NCBI RefSeq assembly: GCF_000739715.2
Contig: NZ_BBJC02000003.1
Coordinates: forward strand, 16,889 to 80,888
Direction of reading: 5' to 3'
DNA length: 64,000 bases
DNA from: Falsirhodobacter sp. alg1
GTDB lineage: Bacteria > Pseudomonadota > Alphaproteobacteria > Rhodobacterales > Rhodobacteraceae
Below, piece by piece: positions 45,286 through 55,430 of this stretch. Every line of letters starts with the position of its first letter. The stretch's first letter is position 1. The position numbers and the translations under genes are program-made. Under the pieces are notes generated by a model. That model made no database searches and was not told the DNA's origin. It saw nothing but the letters and a program-made list of their open reading frames with translations.

Positions 45286-46656
45286 ATGACCAAGGGCTGG
45301 ACAAAATCTGATTGGCGCGCGAAGCCGCGCATCCAGATGCCGGATTATCCCGATCAGGCTGCGTTGAATGCAGTCGAAGCGCAGCTGACCCAATATCCAC
45401 CGCTGGTCTTTGCCGGAGAGGCCCGCAAACTGCGTGCCCAGCTGGCGGATGTTGCCAAGGGGAATGCATTCCTGCTGCAGGGCGGCGATTGTGCCGAAAG
45501 CTTTGCCGAATTCGGCGCGGTGAACATCCGTGACACGTTCAAGGTCATGCTCCAGATGGCCGTTGTGCTGACCTATGGCGCCAAGGTGCCGGTGGTAAAG
45601 GTCGGGCGCATGGCAGGCCAGTTCGCCAAGCCACGATCCTCCGCCACCGAGGTCGTGGACGGAACGGAACTGCCGAGCTACCGCGGTGACATCATCAACG
45701 GGTTCGATTTCACGCCCGAGGCGCGCATTCCGGATCCGCAGCGCATGTTGCAGGCCTATACGCAGGCCGCGGCATCCCTGAATCTTGTGCGCGCGTTCTC
45801 TACCGGCGGATTTGCCGATATCCACCGCGTTCACGCATGGACACTCGGCTTTGCCGAGCATGACAAGGCGCAGAAATACCGTGAACTGTCGAACCGCATT
45901 TCCGATGCGCTCGACTTCATGACGGCGGCCGGCGTGAATGCCTGTACCGCCCATTCGCTGTCCTCGGTCGATTTCTACACCAGCCACGAAGCACTGTTGT
46001 TGGAATACGAAGAGGCACTGTGCCGCATCGATTCCATCTCGGACCAGCCGGTGGCCGGATCCGGCCATATGATCTGGATCGGAGATCGCACGCGTCAGCC
46101 CGACGGGGCGCATGTGGAATTCTGCCAGGGTGTATTGAACCCGATCGGGCTGAAATGCGGCCCCTCCACCACGGCGGAGGATCTGAAGGTCCTGATGGCC
46201 AAGCTGAACCCTGAAAACGAGGCAGGCCGTCTGACGCTGATCGCCCGGTTCGGCGCGGGGCAGGTCGGTGACCATCTGCCACGGTTGATCAAGGCGGTGC
46301 AGGAAGAGGGGGCGAATGTCGTCTGGTCCTGTGATCCGATGCATGGAAATACCATCAAGTCATCCTCGGGCTACAAGACCCGCCCGTTCGATAGTGTCCT
46401 GCGTGAGGTGCATGAATTCTTTGGCATCCACCGTGCCGAAGGGACGATCCCCGGCGGCGTGCATTTCGAGATGACGGGGCAGGATGTCACCGAATGTACC
46501 GGTGGCCTTCGCGATGTCACGGATGAGGATCTGTCGGCGCGCTACCATACCGCCTGTGATCCGCGGCTGAACGCCAACCAGGCGCTGGAACTGGCATTCC
46601 TTGTGTCGGAAGAACTGTCGTCGCTGCGTAACGAGCGTCTGCGCGCTGCACAATGA
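45286..46656 (+). CDS. 3-deoxy-7-phosphoheptulonate synthase, class II
   Basis: A 456-residue first enzyme of the shikimate pathway, condensing phosphoenolpyruvate with erythrose 4-phosphate. It is the plant/class II type, not the E. coli AroFGH type. Metal ligands are inferred in GGDCAESF (Cys), DPMHGNT (His), [10 protein letters not shown] (Glu) and CDPRLNANQ (Asp). Other marks are [26 protein letters not shown] and GARTRQPD-like [11 protein letters not shown]. It is monocistronic by appearance, followed by a very stable hairpin. I saw no clear aromatic-amino-acid leader peptide. Confidence 0.95.
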   Translation: MTKGWTKSDWRAKPRIQMPDYPDQAALNAVEAQLTQYPPLVFAGEARKLRAQLADVAKGNAFLLQGGDCAESFAEFGAVNIRDTFKVMLQMAVVLTYGAKVPVVKVGRMAGQFAKPRSSATEVVDGTELPSYRGDIINGFDFTPEARIPDPQRMLQAYTQAAASLNLVRAFSTGGFADIHRVHAWTLGFAEHDKAQKYRELSNRISDALDFMTAAGVNACTAHSLSSVDFYTSHEALLLEYEEALCRIDSISDQPVAGSGHMIWIGDRTRQPDGAHVEFCQGVLNPIGLKCGPSTTAEDLKVLMAKLNPENEAGRLTLIARFGAGQVGDHLPRLIKAVQEEGANVVWSCDPMHGNTIKSSSGYKTRPFDSVLREVHEFFGIHRAEGTIPGGVHFEMTGQDVTECTGGLRDVTDEDLSARYHTACDPRLNANQALELAFLVSEELSSLRNERLRAAQ

Positions 46657-46664
46657 TCATATCC

Positions 46665-46695
46665 TGTACGGCGCGGTTGGAATCCGCGCCGTACA
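46665..46695 (+). terminator. Perfect 12-bp hairpin after the DAHP synthase gene
   Basis: TGTACGGCGCGG at 46665-46676 pairs exactly with 46684-46695 across a seven-base loop, eight bases after the stop codon. No T-run follows (AGGCTATG), so either termination is weak or the hairpin regulates the downstream DUF4177 gene, whose start is 38 bases away. Confidence 0.55.
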
Positions 46696-46732
46696 AGGCT
46701 ATGTCCCGCAAGGAAAAACGCAGGAGCGAGCC

Positions 46733-47086
46733 ATGACGCGCTACGAATACAAAGTCATTCCGGCCCCGACCAAGGGTGAAAAGGCGCGAGGTGTCCGTTC
46801 GGCGTCCGAGCGGTTTGCCCTTGCCTTGTCCGGGGTCATGAACACCATGGGGCGCGATGGTTGGGAATATGTCCGCGCCGAGAGCCTTCCGGCGGAAGAG
46901 CGTTCGGGCTGGACGCGTCGTGCCACGGTTGTGCAGCATATTCTGGTTTTCCGCCGGTCGATGGGCGATGACACAGTTCGTGTCGGGTCCAGCACGGTGC
47001 CTGTGCAGGATAATCCCGCACGTCCGCCTGTCGCCAATGCCGAGGGTGTATCAAAGCCGATCGGCCCGGCTGCGCGCGGGGCCTAG
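46733..47086 (+). CDS. DUF4177 domain protein
   Basis: A 117-residue soluble protein. The N-terminal block MTRYEYKVIPAP and the conserved LNTMGRDGWEYV-type motif (MNTMGRDGWEYVRAESLP) place it in DUF4177, a small domain of unknown function. The C-terminal 40 residues are Pro/Val-rich and look disordered. The ATG at 46733 has AGGAG upstream. Its stop overlaps the convergent aminotransferase stop through CTAG. Confidence 0.87.
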   Translation: MTRYEYKVIPAPTKGEKARGVRSASERFALALSGVMNTMGRDGWEYVRAESLPAEERSGWTRRATVVQHILVFRRSMGDDTVRVGSSTVPVQDNPARPPVANAEGVSKPIGPAARGA

Positions 47087-48183
47087 GCCCGCGCTGCCGC
47101 CAATGCCAAGGGAAGGGCTGCTGCAAAGCGGCCCAGATCCTCGGGTGTTCCCGCACTGACGCGGATGCAGCGGTTATGGGGTGGAACAAACGGCATGCGG
47201 ACAAAGATGTCGCGGGCCAGAAGTTCCTCCATCACCCGGCGTGCGAATTCGCCGTCCGCACCACAATCCATCGTCACAAAATTGGTGGCCGAGGGCAGGG
47301 CAACCAGCCCGTTTTCTGCGGCAATCTGCGCCAATGTCTCACGCGCAGCCCCTATTTCCGTGCGGATGTTATCGAGCCAATCCACATCGGCAATCGAGGC
47401 AAGGGCACCGGCCTGCGCGATCCGGTTGACGCCGAAATGATTGCGGACCTTGTTGAATGACCGGATCAGATCTTCGGCCCCGATGGCATATCCGATCCGT
47501 GCTCCGGCAAGACCATAGGCCTTGGAAAAGGTGCGCATCCGAATGACCCGCGGATCGTTTGCCGCGATTTGCGGTGCCGTTCCATCAGGCGCAAGCTCGA
47601 CATAGGCCTCATCCAGAATCAGCAGCGCCCCGGCGGGCAGGGCATCAAGTAGGCGCAGAATGGCCCTTGCCGGATGATGGCTGCCCATCGGATTGTCGGG
47701 GTTTGCGATATAGACCAGCTTGGCATCGACCTCGGCCGCACGTCTTGCGAGGGCTTCGGGGTCCTCGAAGTTGCCGGCATAGGGCACCTTGTGCAGCACC
47801 CCGCCGAACCCCGCCACGTGGAAGTTGAAAGTGGGATAGGCCCCGTCCGATGTTACCACCGCATCGCCTGCGCCGATGGTCAGACGGACCAACAACCCCA
47901 GCAGGCCGTCGATCCCCTCTCCGACAACAATGTTTTCAGGCGCGACCCCGTGCCGGGCTGCCAAGGCATCGCGCAATTCACGGGATTCGGAATCGCCATA
48001 CATCCAGACATCGCCAACCGCCCGCTCCATTGCCTTTACCGCATGGGGGGAGGGGCCGAAGACACTTTCATTCGCCCCCAGCCGGGCCTTGAACGGCTTG
48101 CCCCGCGCCCGTTCCTGGGTTTCGGGGCCGACGAAGGGCACGGTGGAGGGCAGACTTTGCACCAGCGGTGTGTAGCGGGGCAT
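47083..48183 (-). CDS. hisC: HisC-like pyridoxal-phosphate aminotransferase
   Basis: A 366-residue fold-type I aminotransferase, probably histidinol-phosphate aminotransferase, which may also serve aromatic amino acids. Motifs are RLGANESVFGPSP, IANPDNPMGS, LILDEAYVEL and the lysine-containing TFSKAYGLAGARIGYAIG, ending with FVPPHNRCIRVSAGTPED. No other histidine gene is adjacent; proximity to the DAHP synthase suggests a possible part in aromatic amino-acid transamination. It lies six bases after valS in the same direction, so the two are probably co-transcribed. Confidence 0.88.
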   Translation of the reverse strand: MPRYTPLVQSLPSTVPFVGPETQERARGKPFKARLGANESVFGPSPHAVKAMERAVGDVWMYGDSESRELRDALAARHGVAPENIVVGEGIDGLLGLLVRLTIGAGDAVVTSDGAYPTFNFHVAGFGGVLHKVPYAGNFEDPEALARRAAEVDAKLVYIANPDNPMGSHHPARAILRLLDALPAGALLILDEAYVELAPDGTAPQIAANDPRVIRMRTFSKAYGLAGARIGYAIGAEDLIRSFNKVRNHFGVNRIAQAGALASIADVDWLDNIRTEIGAARETLAQIAAENGLVALPSATNFVTMDCGADGEFARRVMEELLARDIFVRMPFVPPHNRCIRVSAGTPEDLGRFAAALPLALAAARA

Positions 48184-48189
48184 GGTCCG

Positions 48190-51156
48190 TTATCCTAGCT
48201 GACGCAGGGCGGCTTGCAGCTTTTCAGCCTCGGCCTGCTGGATGGCAAGGTTCTCGCGCGCCTCGACCACCACCTCTTCGGGCGCGGATGCGATGAACTT
48301 GGGGTTGTTCAGCCGTCCCTTGATGCCCCCCATGTCCTTTTCCAGCTTCTGCATCGTCTTTTCCAGCCGCGCCTTTTCTGCGGCGATGTCGATGACGCCT
48401 TCCAGCGGAATGGCAAAGGTTGCCCCCTCGACGGCGATGGTGATGGCGGCAGAGGGGATCGCATCCGCCTCGGTCAACGAGGCGATGCGGGCCAGACGTG
48501 CAATCAGGGCCTCGTTCCGGTCCCACGCAGCGCGGGCCGCAGCGTCCATGCCGATGGCCTGTGCGTCCAGTTTCATCCCGACGGGAACACGTACCTGCGC
48601 GCGCGCTGAACGGATGCCCTCGATGACCGAGATGACCCAGGTCATTTCGCGCATTGCCTGCGGATCGGCCAGATCGCCGTATTCGGGCCAATCGGTATGG
48701 ACCAGCGGTTTGGCACGCGTACCTGTCGTGCCCCACAGTTCTTCGGTGACGAAGGGCATGATCGGATGCAGCAGGATCATGCACTGATCCAGAACCCATG
48801 CCATCGTCCGGCGGGTTTCATCGGCAACCTCACCGTCGAACAGCGGCTTGGCAAATTCCACGTACCAGTCACAGACCTTGCCCCATACAAAGGCATAGAG
48901 CGCATTGGCCGCAGCATCGAAACGATAGGTTTCCAGTGCCGTATTCACCTCGGCCAGAACGGCGGCGGTTTCCCCGATAATCCAGCGGTTGACCTGTGCC
49001 GTTGCCTCGGGCGGGGTGGCGGTGGTGGTGTGGTTTTCCCATACGCCGTTCATCTCGGCAAAGCGGCAGGCATTCCACAGCTTGGTGCCGAAATTGCGGT
49101 AGCCTGCGATGCGTGCCGTCGACAGTTTCAGGTCACGGCCCATCGCAGCCATGGCTGTCACGGTAAAGCGGACGGCATCGGCGCCGTATTCGTCGATCAG
49201 TTCCAGCGGATCGAGCACATTGCCCAGCGACTTGGACATTTTCTTGCCCTTTTCGTCACGGACAAGGGCGTGGACATAGACCGTCTTGAACGGCACCTGA
49301 TCCACGACGGCAAGCTGCATCATCATCATCCGGGCCACCCAGAAGAAGATGATGTCGAACCCTGTAACCAGAACATTGGTCGGGAAATACTTCTGCAGTT
49401 CCGGCGTCTGTTCGGGCCAGCCAAGCGTTCCGATCGGCCAGAGCCCTGAAGAGAACCACGTATCCAGAACGTCAGGGTCACGCCAGTACCCCACACCCGC
49501 CACGTCGGGCGATTGTGCGCCGTTGCCTGCGATTGCGGCATCACGGTTCTCGGCGGGGATCAGGGCATATTCGCCATAATAGTCGCGCATCTGGGCGCGG
49601 GCCTCGTCCTCGGAGGCGGCGCAGAAGGACACGGTTTCGGACCAGTCGAAGGGCATGGTGCCTGCCTCCTCGGCCGGAACCTTGCGCGGGCCGTACCAGA
49701 CCGGGATCTGGTGGCCCCACCACAGCTGCCGGGAGATGCACCAGGGTTCGATGTTCTCCAGCCAGTGGAAATAGACCTTGGCATCCCGCTCGGGCAGGAT
49801 CTGCGTATCACCGTTGCGTACGGCATCAAGGGCAGGGCTCACGATCTTGTCAGTGGCAACGAACCATTGGTCGGTCAGCATGGGTTCGATGACAACCTTG
49901 GAGCGATCTCCGAAAGGCTGCATGATCGGCTTGGATTCAACCACCGGTACGCGTGTCAGATGTTCCGAGCCGGTATCCTCGTCAATGGATTTGACCAGTT
50001 CGGTTACGGCAAGGCCGGCGGCGGTGATGTCGGCCACGACGGCGGCGCGGGCGGTTTCCCGATCCATGCCGCGGTATTTGGCGGGCACGAGGTTGAGGGC
50101 ATCGACCTCTACCTCGTTCGTCGGGGAACCTTCCGCAATCTCACGGGCCCGGGCCACGCAATCCTCATAGGATGCGCCATCGGCCCGCATTGTGCCTTTG
50201 GTGTCCATCAGCCGGTACATCGGCAGGTTGGCGCGCTTTGCCACCTGATAATCGTTGAAATCATGCGCGCCGGTAATCTTCACCGCGCCCGAGCCGAAGG
50301 CCGGATCGGGATATTCGTCGGAAATGATCGGGATCAGCCGGTCGCACAGCGGCAGATGCACCATCTTGCCCACGATCGGCGCGTAGCGGGCATCGGACGG
50401 ATGGACCGCGACAGCGCCATCGCCCAGCATGGTTTCGGGCCGGGTCGTTGCGATGGAGATATAGTCGCGTGTTTCGCGGAAGGTGACGGTGCCATCCTCG
50501 TCCTTTTCCACGTATTCATAGGTTTCACCGCCCGCGAGGCGATATTTGAAATGCCACATATGGCCGGGGGTCTCGATGTTCTCGACCTCCAGATCCGAAA
50601 TGGCGGTTTCGAAATGAGGGTCCCAGTTCACCAGCCGCTTGCCGCGATAGATCAGGCCCTTGCGGAACATTTCCACAAAGACCTTCGTCACGGCCTCGGG
50701 GAAGTTGCCCGACATGGTGAAGGCTTCCCGCTCCCAATCACAGGATGCGCCGAGGCGTTTGAGCTGGTTGACGATGGTCCCGCCGGATTTGTCCTTCCAT
50801 TCCCAGACCTTGTCCAGAAATGCCTCACGGCCCAATTCGCGGCGCGTTGGCTGGTTGGTACGGGCCAGTTCGCGTTCCACCACCATCTGCGTAGCGATGC
50901 CCGCATGGTCGGTGCCCGGCTGCCACAGCGTGTCGAACCCGCGCATCCGGTGCCAGCGCACCAGAATGTCCTGCAACGTGTTGTTGAATGCATGGCCCAT
51001 GTGCAGGCTGCCCGTGACGTTGGGCGGCGGGATCATGATGCAAAAGGTTTCCTCACGCGAGGCATTGGCACCGGCCTTGAAGGCCCCCATCGCCTCCCAC
51101 ATTGCGGCAAGGCGGGCTTCGGCCTCGGCGGCGTTAAACGTCTTTTCCATCGGCAT
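48190..51156 (-). CDS. valS: Valyl-tRNA synthetase
   Basis: A 988-residue class I synthetase charging tRNA-Val, with an editing domain that hydrolyses threonyl-tRNA. The HIGH motif is HMGH in [15 protein letters not shown], and KMSKS is present in [10 protein letters not shown]. The CP1 editing domain has [13 protein letters not shown] and [12 protein letters not shown]. The C-terminal coiled coil typical of ValS is visible ([16 protein letters not shown] and onward to the end). The start [13 protein letters not shown] is supported; M at codon 3 is an alternative. Confidence 0.97.
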   Translation of the reverse strand: MPMEKTFNAAEAEARLAAMWEAMGAFKAGANASREETFCIMIPPPNVTGSLHMGHAFNNTLQDILVRWHRMRGFDTLWQPGTDHAGIATQMVVERELARTNQPTRRELGREAFLDKVWEWKDKSGGTIVNQLKRLGASCDWEREAFTMSGNFPEAVTKVFVEMFRKGLIYRGKRLVNWDPHFETAISDLEVENIETPGHMWHFKYRLAGGETYEYVEKDEDGTVTFRETRDYISIATTRPETMLGDGAVAVHPSDARYAPIVGKMVHLPLCDRLIPIISDEYPDPAFGSGAVKITGAHDFNDYQVAKRANLPMYRLMDTKGTMRADGASYEDCVARAREIAEGSPTNEVEVDALNLVPAKYRGMDRETARAAVVADITAAGLAVTELVKSIDEDTGSEHLTRVPVVESKPIMQPFGDRSKVVIEPMLTDQWFVATDKIVSPALDAVRNGDTQILPERDAKVYFHWLENIEPWCISRQLWWGHQIPVWYGPRKVPAEEAGTMPFDWSETVSFCAASEDEARAQMRDYYGEYALIPAENRDAAIAGNGAQSPDVAGVGYWRDPDVLDTWFSSGLWPIGTLGWPEQTPELQKYFPTNVLVTGFDIIFFWVARMMMMQLAVVDQVPFKTVYVHALVRDEKGKKMSKSLGNVLDPLELIDEYGADAVRFTVTAMAAMGRDLKLSTARIAGYRNFGTKLWNACRFAEMNGVWENHTTTATPPEATAQVNRWIIGETAAVLAEVNTALETYRFDAAANALYAFVWGKVCDWYVEFAKPLFDGEVADETRRTMAWVLDQCMILLHPIMPFVTEELWGTTGTRAKPLVHTDWPEYGDLADPQAMREMTWVISVIEGIRSARAQVRVPVGMKLDAQAIGMDAAARAAWDRNEALIARLARIASLTEADAIPSAAITIAVEGATFAIPLEGVIDIAAEKARLEKTMQKLEKDMGGIKGRLNNPKFIASAPEEVVVEARENLAIQQAEAEKLQAALRQLG

Positions 51157-51290
51157 CTTTGGACATTCCCGTATCTAGTTGCGCATGGAATACAGTCTGA
51201 TGCGGCAAAGGCCAAGACCGCAGCAAGGATGCGTAAAAACAGGGGTGCGAAATTAACCGCCGACGCGTCATAAAAGTACTAGCCAAGCGT

Positions 51291-51420
51291 GTGAATATGC
51301 CCCATATGCGGCTTCCACGATTTTTCAGGAAAGGGCGGGATCGCCGCACCTCCAAGAGGCGCTCGCAGAACGGTTATCGGGAACAACCCGGGCAGGTTCT
51401 GCGTCTTGTTGGCAGAAAGG
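51291..51420 (+). ncRNA. Candidate structured leader RNA of the ornithine decarboxylase-family gene
   Basis: The bases before the decarboxylase can fold into several helices: ATATG (51295-51299) with CATAT (51303-51307), and an 8-bp perfect helix CGCAGAAC (51364-51371) with GTTCTGCG (51396-51403) enclosing a second hairpin CGGG (51378-51381) / CCCG (51387-51390). A purine-rich ribosome site follows at about 51414-51420. A regulatory 'speF' RNA motif upstream of ornithine decarboxylase genes is known in alphaproteobacteria; whether this is that motif cannot be settled by eye. Exact ends are approximate. Confidence 0.45.
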
Positions 51421-51428
51421 ATACGCCG

Positions 51429-52574
51429 ATGGGACTTTCGAAGACGATCTGGACGACACCGGCCGAGTATATTCGGACGTTGCAGCCCGAGGCCCCCGTT
51501 TTGTTCTTTTCCCCCTCCGTTTTGCAGGCGACAGCACGTCGCTTCATCGACGGTTTTCCGGGAATGGTAACCTATGCGGTGAAATCGAACCCCGAAGAGG
51601 TCGTGGTGGAGAACCTCGCCGCCGCTGGTGTGCGTGGCTTCGACGTGGCCTCTCCGTTCGAGATGCGGATGATCCGCCGTCTCGTGCCCGATGCAGCCCT
51701 GCATTACAACAACCCCGTTCGCGCCGTTTCGGAAATCCGGACGGCAGTGGAACTGGGTGTGAAAAGCTATTCCGTTGATTCGGAATCGGAGCTTGCAAAG
51801 CTGATCGCCCATGTCCCGTCCGAGGGATGCGAGATTTCGGTACGCTTCAAGCTGCCGGTCGCGGGGGCTGCCTATAACTTCGGGGCCAAATTCGGAGCGA
51901 CTGTCGAATTGGCGACGGTGTTGCTGGCGCGTGCGGCGGCGGCGGGCTTTGTTCCTTCCATTACCTTCCACCCCGGCACGCAATGCACCGATCCGTCGGC
52001 CTGGGAGACATATATCAGCACGGCGGCACAGATTGCGGCCGACGCCGGTGTGACCATCTCGCGCCTGAACGTCGGGGGCGGGTTCCCGAACCATCGCCTG
52101 AATGCAGTGTTGCCTGACCTTGAGGCGATCTTCGATCTGATCGACCGCACCGCCAGCGAGGCCTTCGGTGCGAACCGCCCGCAACTGGTCTGCGAGCCAG
52201 GGCGCGGCCTTTGTGGCGATGCCTTTACATTGGCGGCGCGGGTCAAGGCGGTTCGTGACGGGCAGCATGTATTTCTGAACGACGGCATCTATGGCGCCTT
52301 GGCCGAGATCCCGTTGATCGGGGTGATCGACCGGGTCGAGGTCATGACACCGGCAGGGGCCCTGCGCGAGGATGAGCGGACGGACCGTATCATCTTCGGA
52401 CCGACCTGCGATTCCGTTGATCGCCTGCCGGGAGAGTTGCCGCTGTCCGTTTCCGTCGAGGAGGGTGATTTCGTCCTGTTCGAGGGGATGGGAGCCTATT
52501 CGACCGTGACCAACACGCGCTTCAACGGCTTTGGCGAACTGTCCATGGCTACGGTTCTGTCGCTGAAGCTTTGA
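51429..52574 (+). CDS. Ornithine/lysine decarboxylase family enzyme (fold-type III)
   Basis: A 381-residue pyridoxal-phosphate enzyme with the alanine-racemase-like barrel, expected to decarboxylate ornithine or a related diamino acid for polyamine synthesis. The cofactor lysine is Lys52 in VTYAVKSNP. NVGGGFP binds the cofactor phosphate, CEPGRG is a conserved block, and the catalytic cysteine is in IFGPTCDSVD. The start at 51429 (MGLSKTIWTT) has AGAAAGGA upstream. The frame is open 46 codons further upstream, but that stretch is Arg-rich, folds as RNA and is not family-like. Substrate specificity is not readable. Confidence 0.88.
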   Translation: MGLSKTIWTTPAEYIRTLQPEAPVLFFSPSVLQATARRFIDGFPGMVTYAVKSNPEEVVVENLAAAGVRGFDVASPFEMRMIRRLVPDAALHYNNPVRAVSEIRTAVELGVKSYSVDSESELAKLIAHVPSEGCEISVRFKLPVAGAAYNFGAKFGATVELATVLLARAAAAGFVPSITFHPGTQCTDPSAWETYISTAAQIAADAGVTISRLNVGGGFPNHRLNAVLPDLEAIFDLIDRTASEAFGANRPQLVCEPGRGLCGDAFTLAARVKAVRDGQHVFLNDGIYGALAEIPLIGVIDRVEVMTPAGALREDERTDRIIFGPTCDSVDRLPGELPLSVSVEEGDFVLFEGMGAYSTVTNTRFNGFGELSMATVLSLKL

Positions 52575-52594
52575 CAGGCGTGCATTGACGCTGA

Positions 52595-52624
52595 CTGTCG
52601 CCTCTGGCACTTCGGGGGCGACAG
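52595..52624 (+). promoter_or_regulatory. Hairpin between the decarboxylase and argS
   Basis: CTGTCGCC at 52595-52602 pairs perfectly with GGCGACAG at 52617-52624 across 14 bases, ending 14 bases before the argS ATG and just before its AGGA ribosome site. It has no T-run. It could influence argS translation or mark the 3' end of the decarboxylase mRNA. Confidence 0.4.
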
Positions 52625-52638
52625 ACAGGACAACGCAT

Positions 52639-54381
52639 ATGAACCTCTTTTCCGAACTGCACACCGTTGTGACCGAGGCTATTGCCGCGATGCAGGCATC
52701 GGGCGATCTTCCGCATGGCCTTGACCTTGGCAATGTCGCGGTGGAGCCGCCACGTGATCCCGCGCATGGCGATATGGCCACAAATGCCGCGATGGTGCTG
52801 GCCAAACCCGCGAAACTCCCCCCCCGCAAGATTGCCGAAGGCCTTGCTGCCCGTTTGCAGGATGATACGCGTATCGCCTCGGTCGAGGTTGCTGGCCCCG
52901 GGTTCCTGAACCTGCGTCTGGCTGACGGCGTCTGGCAGCAGATGGTCGGGGCAATCCTTTCGCAGGGTGATGATTTCGGTCGCAGCCCCATGGGGCAGGG
53001 CAAACGTGTGAACGTGGAGTTCGTGTCGGCCAACCCGACCGGGCCGATGCATGTGGGCCATACGCGTGGCGCGGTCGTGGGTGATGCCATCGCAAGCCTT
53101 CTGGATTTCGCGGGCTGGGACGTGACGCGCGAATACTACATCAACGACGGCGGTGCGCAGGTCGATGTCCTAGCACGCTCGGCCTATGAGCGGTACCGTG
53201 AGGCGAACGGGCAGGAACCGGAGATCGCCGAAGGGCTGTATCCCGGTGATTACCTGATCGAGGTGGGGGAAGCCCTGAAGTCGCAATACGGCGACCGCTT
53301 TCTTGATAAGCCGGAGGCCGAATGGCTGGAGATTTTCCGCGACTTCTCCATGACGCGGATGATGGAAATGATCCGCACCGACCTGGCCGCCCTGAACGTG
53401 AAGATGGATGTCTATTCCAGTGAAAAGGCCCTTTACGGTACCGGCCTGATCGAAGGCGCCCTGCAGCGTCTGCGCGATCTGGACCTGATCTATGAAGGCG
53501 TGCTGGAGCCGCCAAAAGGCAAGCTGCTGGAAGACTGGGAGCCGCGCGAACAGATGCTGTTCCGCTCTACGGCGCATGGCGACGACATGGATCGCCCCGT
53601 ACAGAAATCCGATGGGGCATGGACCTATTTCGCCCCGGATATCGCCTATCACTACGACAAGGTGGAGCGCGGCTTCGATCTGCTGATCGACATCTTCGGC
53701 GCGGACCACGGCGGCTATGTCAAACGGATGAAGGCGGCCGTCTCGGCCCTGTCCGAAGGGCGCGTGCCGCTGGACATCAAGCTGGTGCAGCTGGTCAAGC
53801 TGTTCAAGAATGGCGAACCTTTCAAGATGTCCAAGCGGGCAGGGACGTTCGTTACCCTGCGTGATGTGGTCGATCTGGTGGGGGCGGATGTGACCCGCTT
53901 TGTCATGCTGACGCGCAAGAACGATGCGCCGCTCGATTTCGATTTCGACAAGGTGCTGGAGCAGTCGAAGGACAATCCGGTATTCTATGTCCAATACGCG
54001 AATGCCCGGATCAATTCCGTCCTGCGCAAATCCGTGGAAGCCGGCGTGGCGGTGGACGATCTGACACTGGCCGCGATCGATTTCGACGGGCTGAACCATC
54101 CGGCAGAGCTGGCATTGATCAAGAAACTGGGCGAATGGCCACGCCTGGTCGAGATTGCGGCCCGCGCGAACGAGCCGCACCGGATCGCGTTCTACTTGTA
54201 CGAGCTGGCCTCCGAGTTCCACGGGCTGTGGAATCGCGGCAATGATGAGCCGTCATTGCGGTTTGTTCAGGCGGATCAGACGCAGGCACAGGCGAAAATC
54301 GGTCTGGCACGGGCAACGGGCGTTGTGATTTCCAACGGATTGGGTATCCTTGGGGTTACGCCGGTCCAAGAAATGCGCTGA
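52639..54381 (+). CDS. argS: Arginyl-tRNA synthetase
   Basis: A 580-residue class I synthetase charging tRNA-Arg. The N-terminal Add-1 domain is followed by the catalytic core with HVGH in NPTGPMHVGHTRGAV and FKMSKRAGT as the KMSKS equivalent. EYYINDGGAQ is diagnostic of ArgS. The DALR anticodon-binding domain forms the C-terminal 120 residues. The ATG at 52639 (MNLFSELHTVV) is preceded by AGGA. It heads the run argS-SPOR-nagZ-scpA-scpB. Confidence 0.97.
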   Translation: MNLFSELHTVVTEAIAAMQASGDLPHGLDLGNVAVEPPRDPAHGDMATNAAMVLAKPAKLPPRKIAEGLAARLQDDTRIASVEVAGPGFLNLRLADGVWQQMVGAILSQGDDFGRSPMGQGKRVNVEFVSANPTGPMHVGHTRGAVVGDAIASLLDFAGWDVTREYYINDGGAQVDVLARSAYERYREANGQEPEIAEGLYPGDYLIEVGEALKSQYGDRFLDKPEAEWLEIFRDFSMTRMMEMIRTDLAALNVKMDVYSSEKALYGTGLIEGALQRLRDLDLIYEGVLEPPKGKLLEDWEPREQMLFRSTAHGDDMDRPVQKSDGAWTYFAPDIAYHYDKVERGFDLLIDIFGADHGGYVKRMKAAVSALSEGRVPLDIKLVQLVKLFKNGEPFKMSKRAGTFVTLRDVVDLVGADVTRFVMLTRKNDAPLDFDFDKVLEQSKDNPVFYVQYANARINSVLRKSVEAGVAVDDLTLAAIDFDGLNHPAELALIKKLGEWPRLVEIAARANEPHRIAFYLYELASEFHGLWNRGNDEPSLRFVQADQTQAQAKIGLARATGVVISNGLGILGVTPVQEMR

Positions 54382-54449
54382 CAAGGCCACAACCGGCGAA
54401 ATACGGGCAAGAGCGCGGCGGATCAACGTCGCTATGGGGCAGTGTAGGC

Positions 54450-55430
54450 ATGGCTGAGGTGGACTTCGACGAATTCGGAGCTGCGGATTATAATACGCGG
54501 CGTGGTGTGCATATGCAGCGCATCATCAATGTTGCGGGTGCGGTCAGTTCGGTCGCACTGGTGGCAACGCTGGCGTGGTGGGGCTATCACACCACCGTTC
54601 GTGATGTGCGTGGCATTCCTGTCGTCAAGGCGCTGGAAGGCCCGATGCGTGTCGCCCCCGATGATCCGGGCGGTGTGATTGCTGCAAATCAGGGTCTGTC
54701 GGTCAATGAAATTGCGGCGACCGGCACCTCCGGTGATTTTCCCGACGAATTGCGCCTGGCCCCGGGCGCTGCCGAGCTTGATCTGGGCGATGGCCCCGGC
54801 CTTGACGGTGTCGAGGCCTCTCCCGAGGTTATGGCTGCGATTGCCGAAGCCTCCGGTGTGGCGGGTTCGGTAACCCTACCTGCGAAATTGCCGTCATCCG
54901 ACCCGCTTTCGGCAGGGCCGGATACGGATGAGGAGGGGCTTGCCCAGACCGTTACCGGTGATCCGATCGACGAGATCTCTGTGCCGGCACCGTCGATCGA
55001 CCCCACGCTGATTCCGCCGGAATTGATGCATGCCGAGGTGGTGCCACCAGCGCCCGCAGGTGCCGTAACGCGGTCGCCCCGTCCGCCGCTTCGGTCGGGC
55101 CGTCTGGCGTCCGCAACACCCGCCGCTGCCAGCGCGCCGGCCCCCGTCACACATGAGGCTGCCTCCTCCACCCTGCCCAAGGGGGCAAACCTTGTGCAGC
55201 TGGGTGCCTTTGACAACGAAGATCAGGTCCGTACCGAATGGGCTCGCCTGTCCGCGAAATTCGGCAGCCTGATCACGGACAAGACGCTGGTCGTGCAGAA
55301 AGCGGTCAGCAATGGTCGTACCTTCTACCGCCTTCGTGCGGCTGGTTTCGAGGACGCATCTGATTCGCGTCGTTTCTGTTCGGCAATGCTGGCTGAAAAC
55401 GCGGCCTGCATTCCAACCGTGAACCCATGA
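54450..55430 (+). CDS. SPOR-domain inner-membrane protein
   Basis: A 326-residue protein with a cytoplasmic N-terminus (MAEVDFDEFGAADYN), one membrane helix (about residues 27-46), a long acidic then proline/alanine-rich periplasmic linker and a C-terminal SPOR domain (NLVQLGAFDNEDQVRTEWARL, FYRLRAAGFEDASDSRRFC). SPOR domains bind denuded glycan strands at division sites, so a role in cell division or septal wall work is likely. The stop overlaps nagZ by ATGA, fitting a joint function in peptidoglycan turnover. Confidence 0.92.
   Translation: MAEVDFDEFGAADYNTRRGVHMQRIINVAGAVSSVALVATLAWWGYHTTVRDVRGIPVVKALEGPMRVAPDDPGGVIAANQGLSVNEIAATGTSGDFPDELRLAPGAAELDLGDGPGLDGVEASPEVMAAIAEASGVAGSVTLPAKLPSSDPLSAGPDTDEEGLAQTVTGDPIDEISVPAPSIDPTLIPPELMHAEVVPPAPAGAVTRSPRPPLRSGRLASATPAAASAPAPVTHEAASSTLPKGANLVQLGAFDNEDQVRTEWARLSAKFGSLITDKTLVVQKAVSNGRTFYRLRAAGFEDASDSRRFCSAMLAENAACIPTVNP

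Noticed and set aside
51291-51428. In-frame N-terminal extension of the decarboxylase by 46 codons
   Set aside because: The stretch is Arg-rich, contains strong RNA helices, and the enzyme family begins near MGLSKTIW, where a good ribosome site exists. It fits a leader better than protein.
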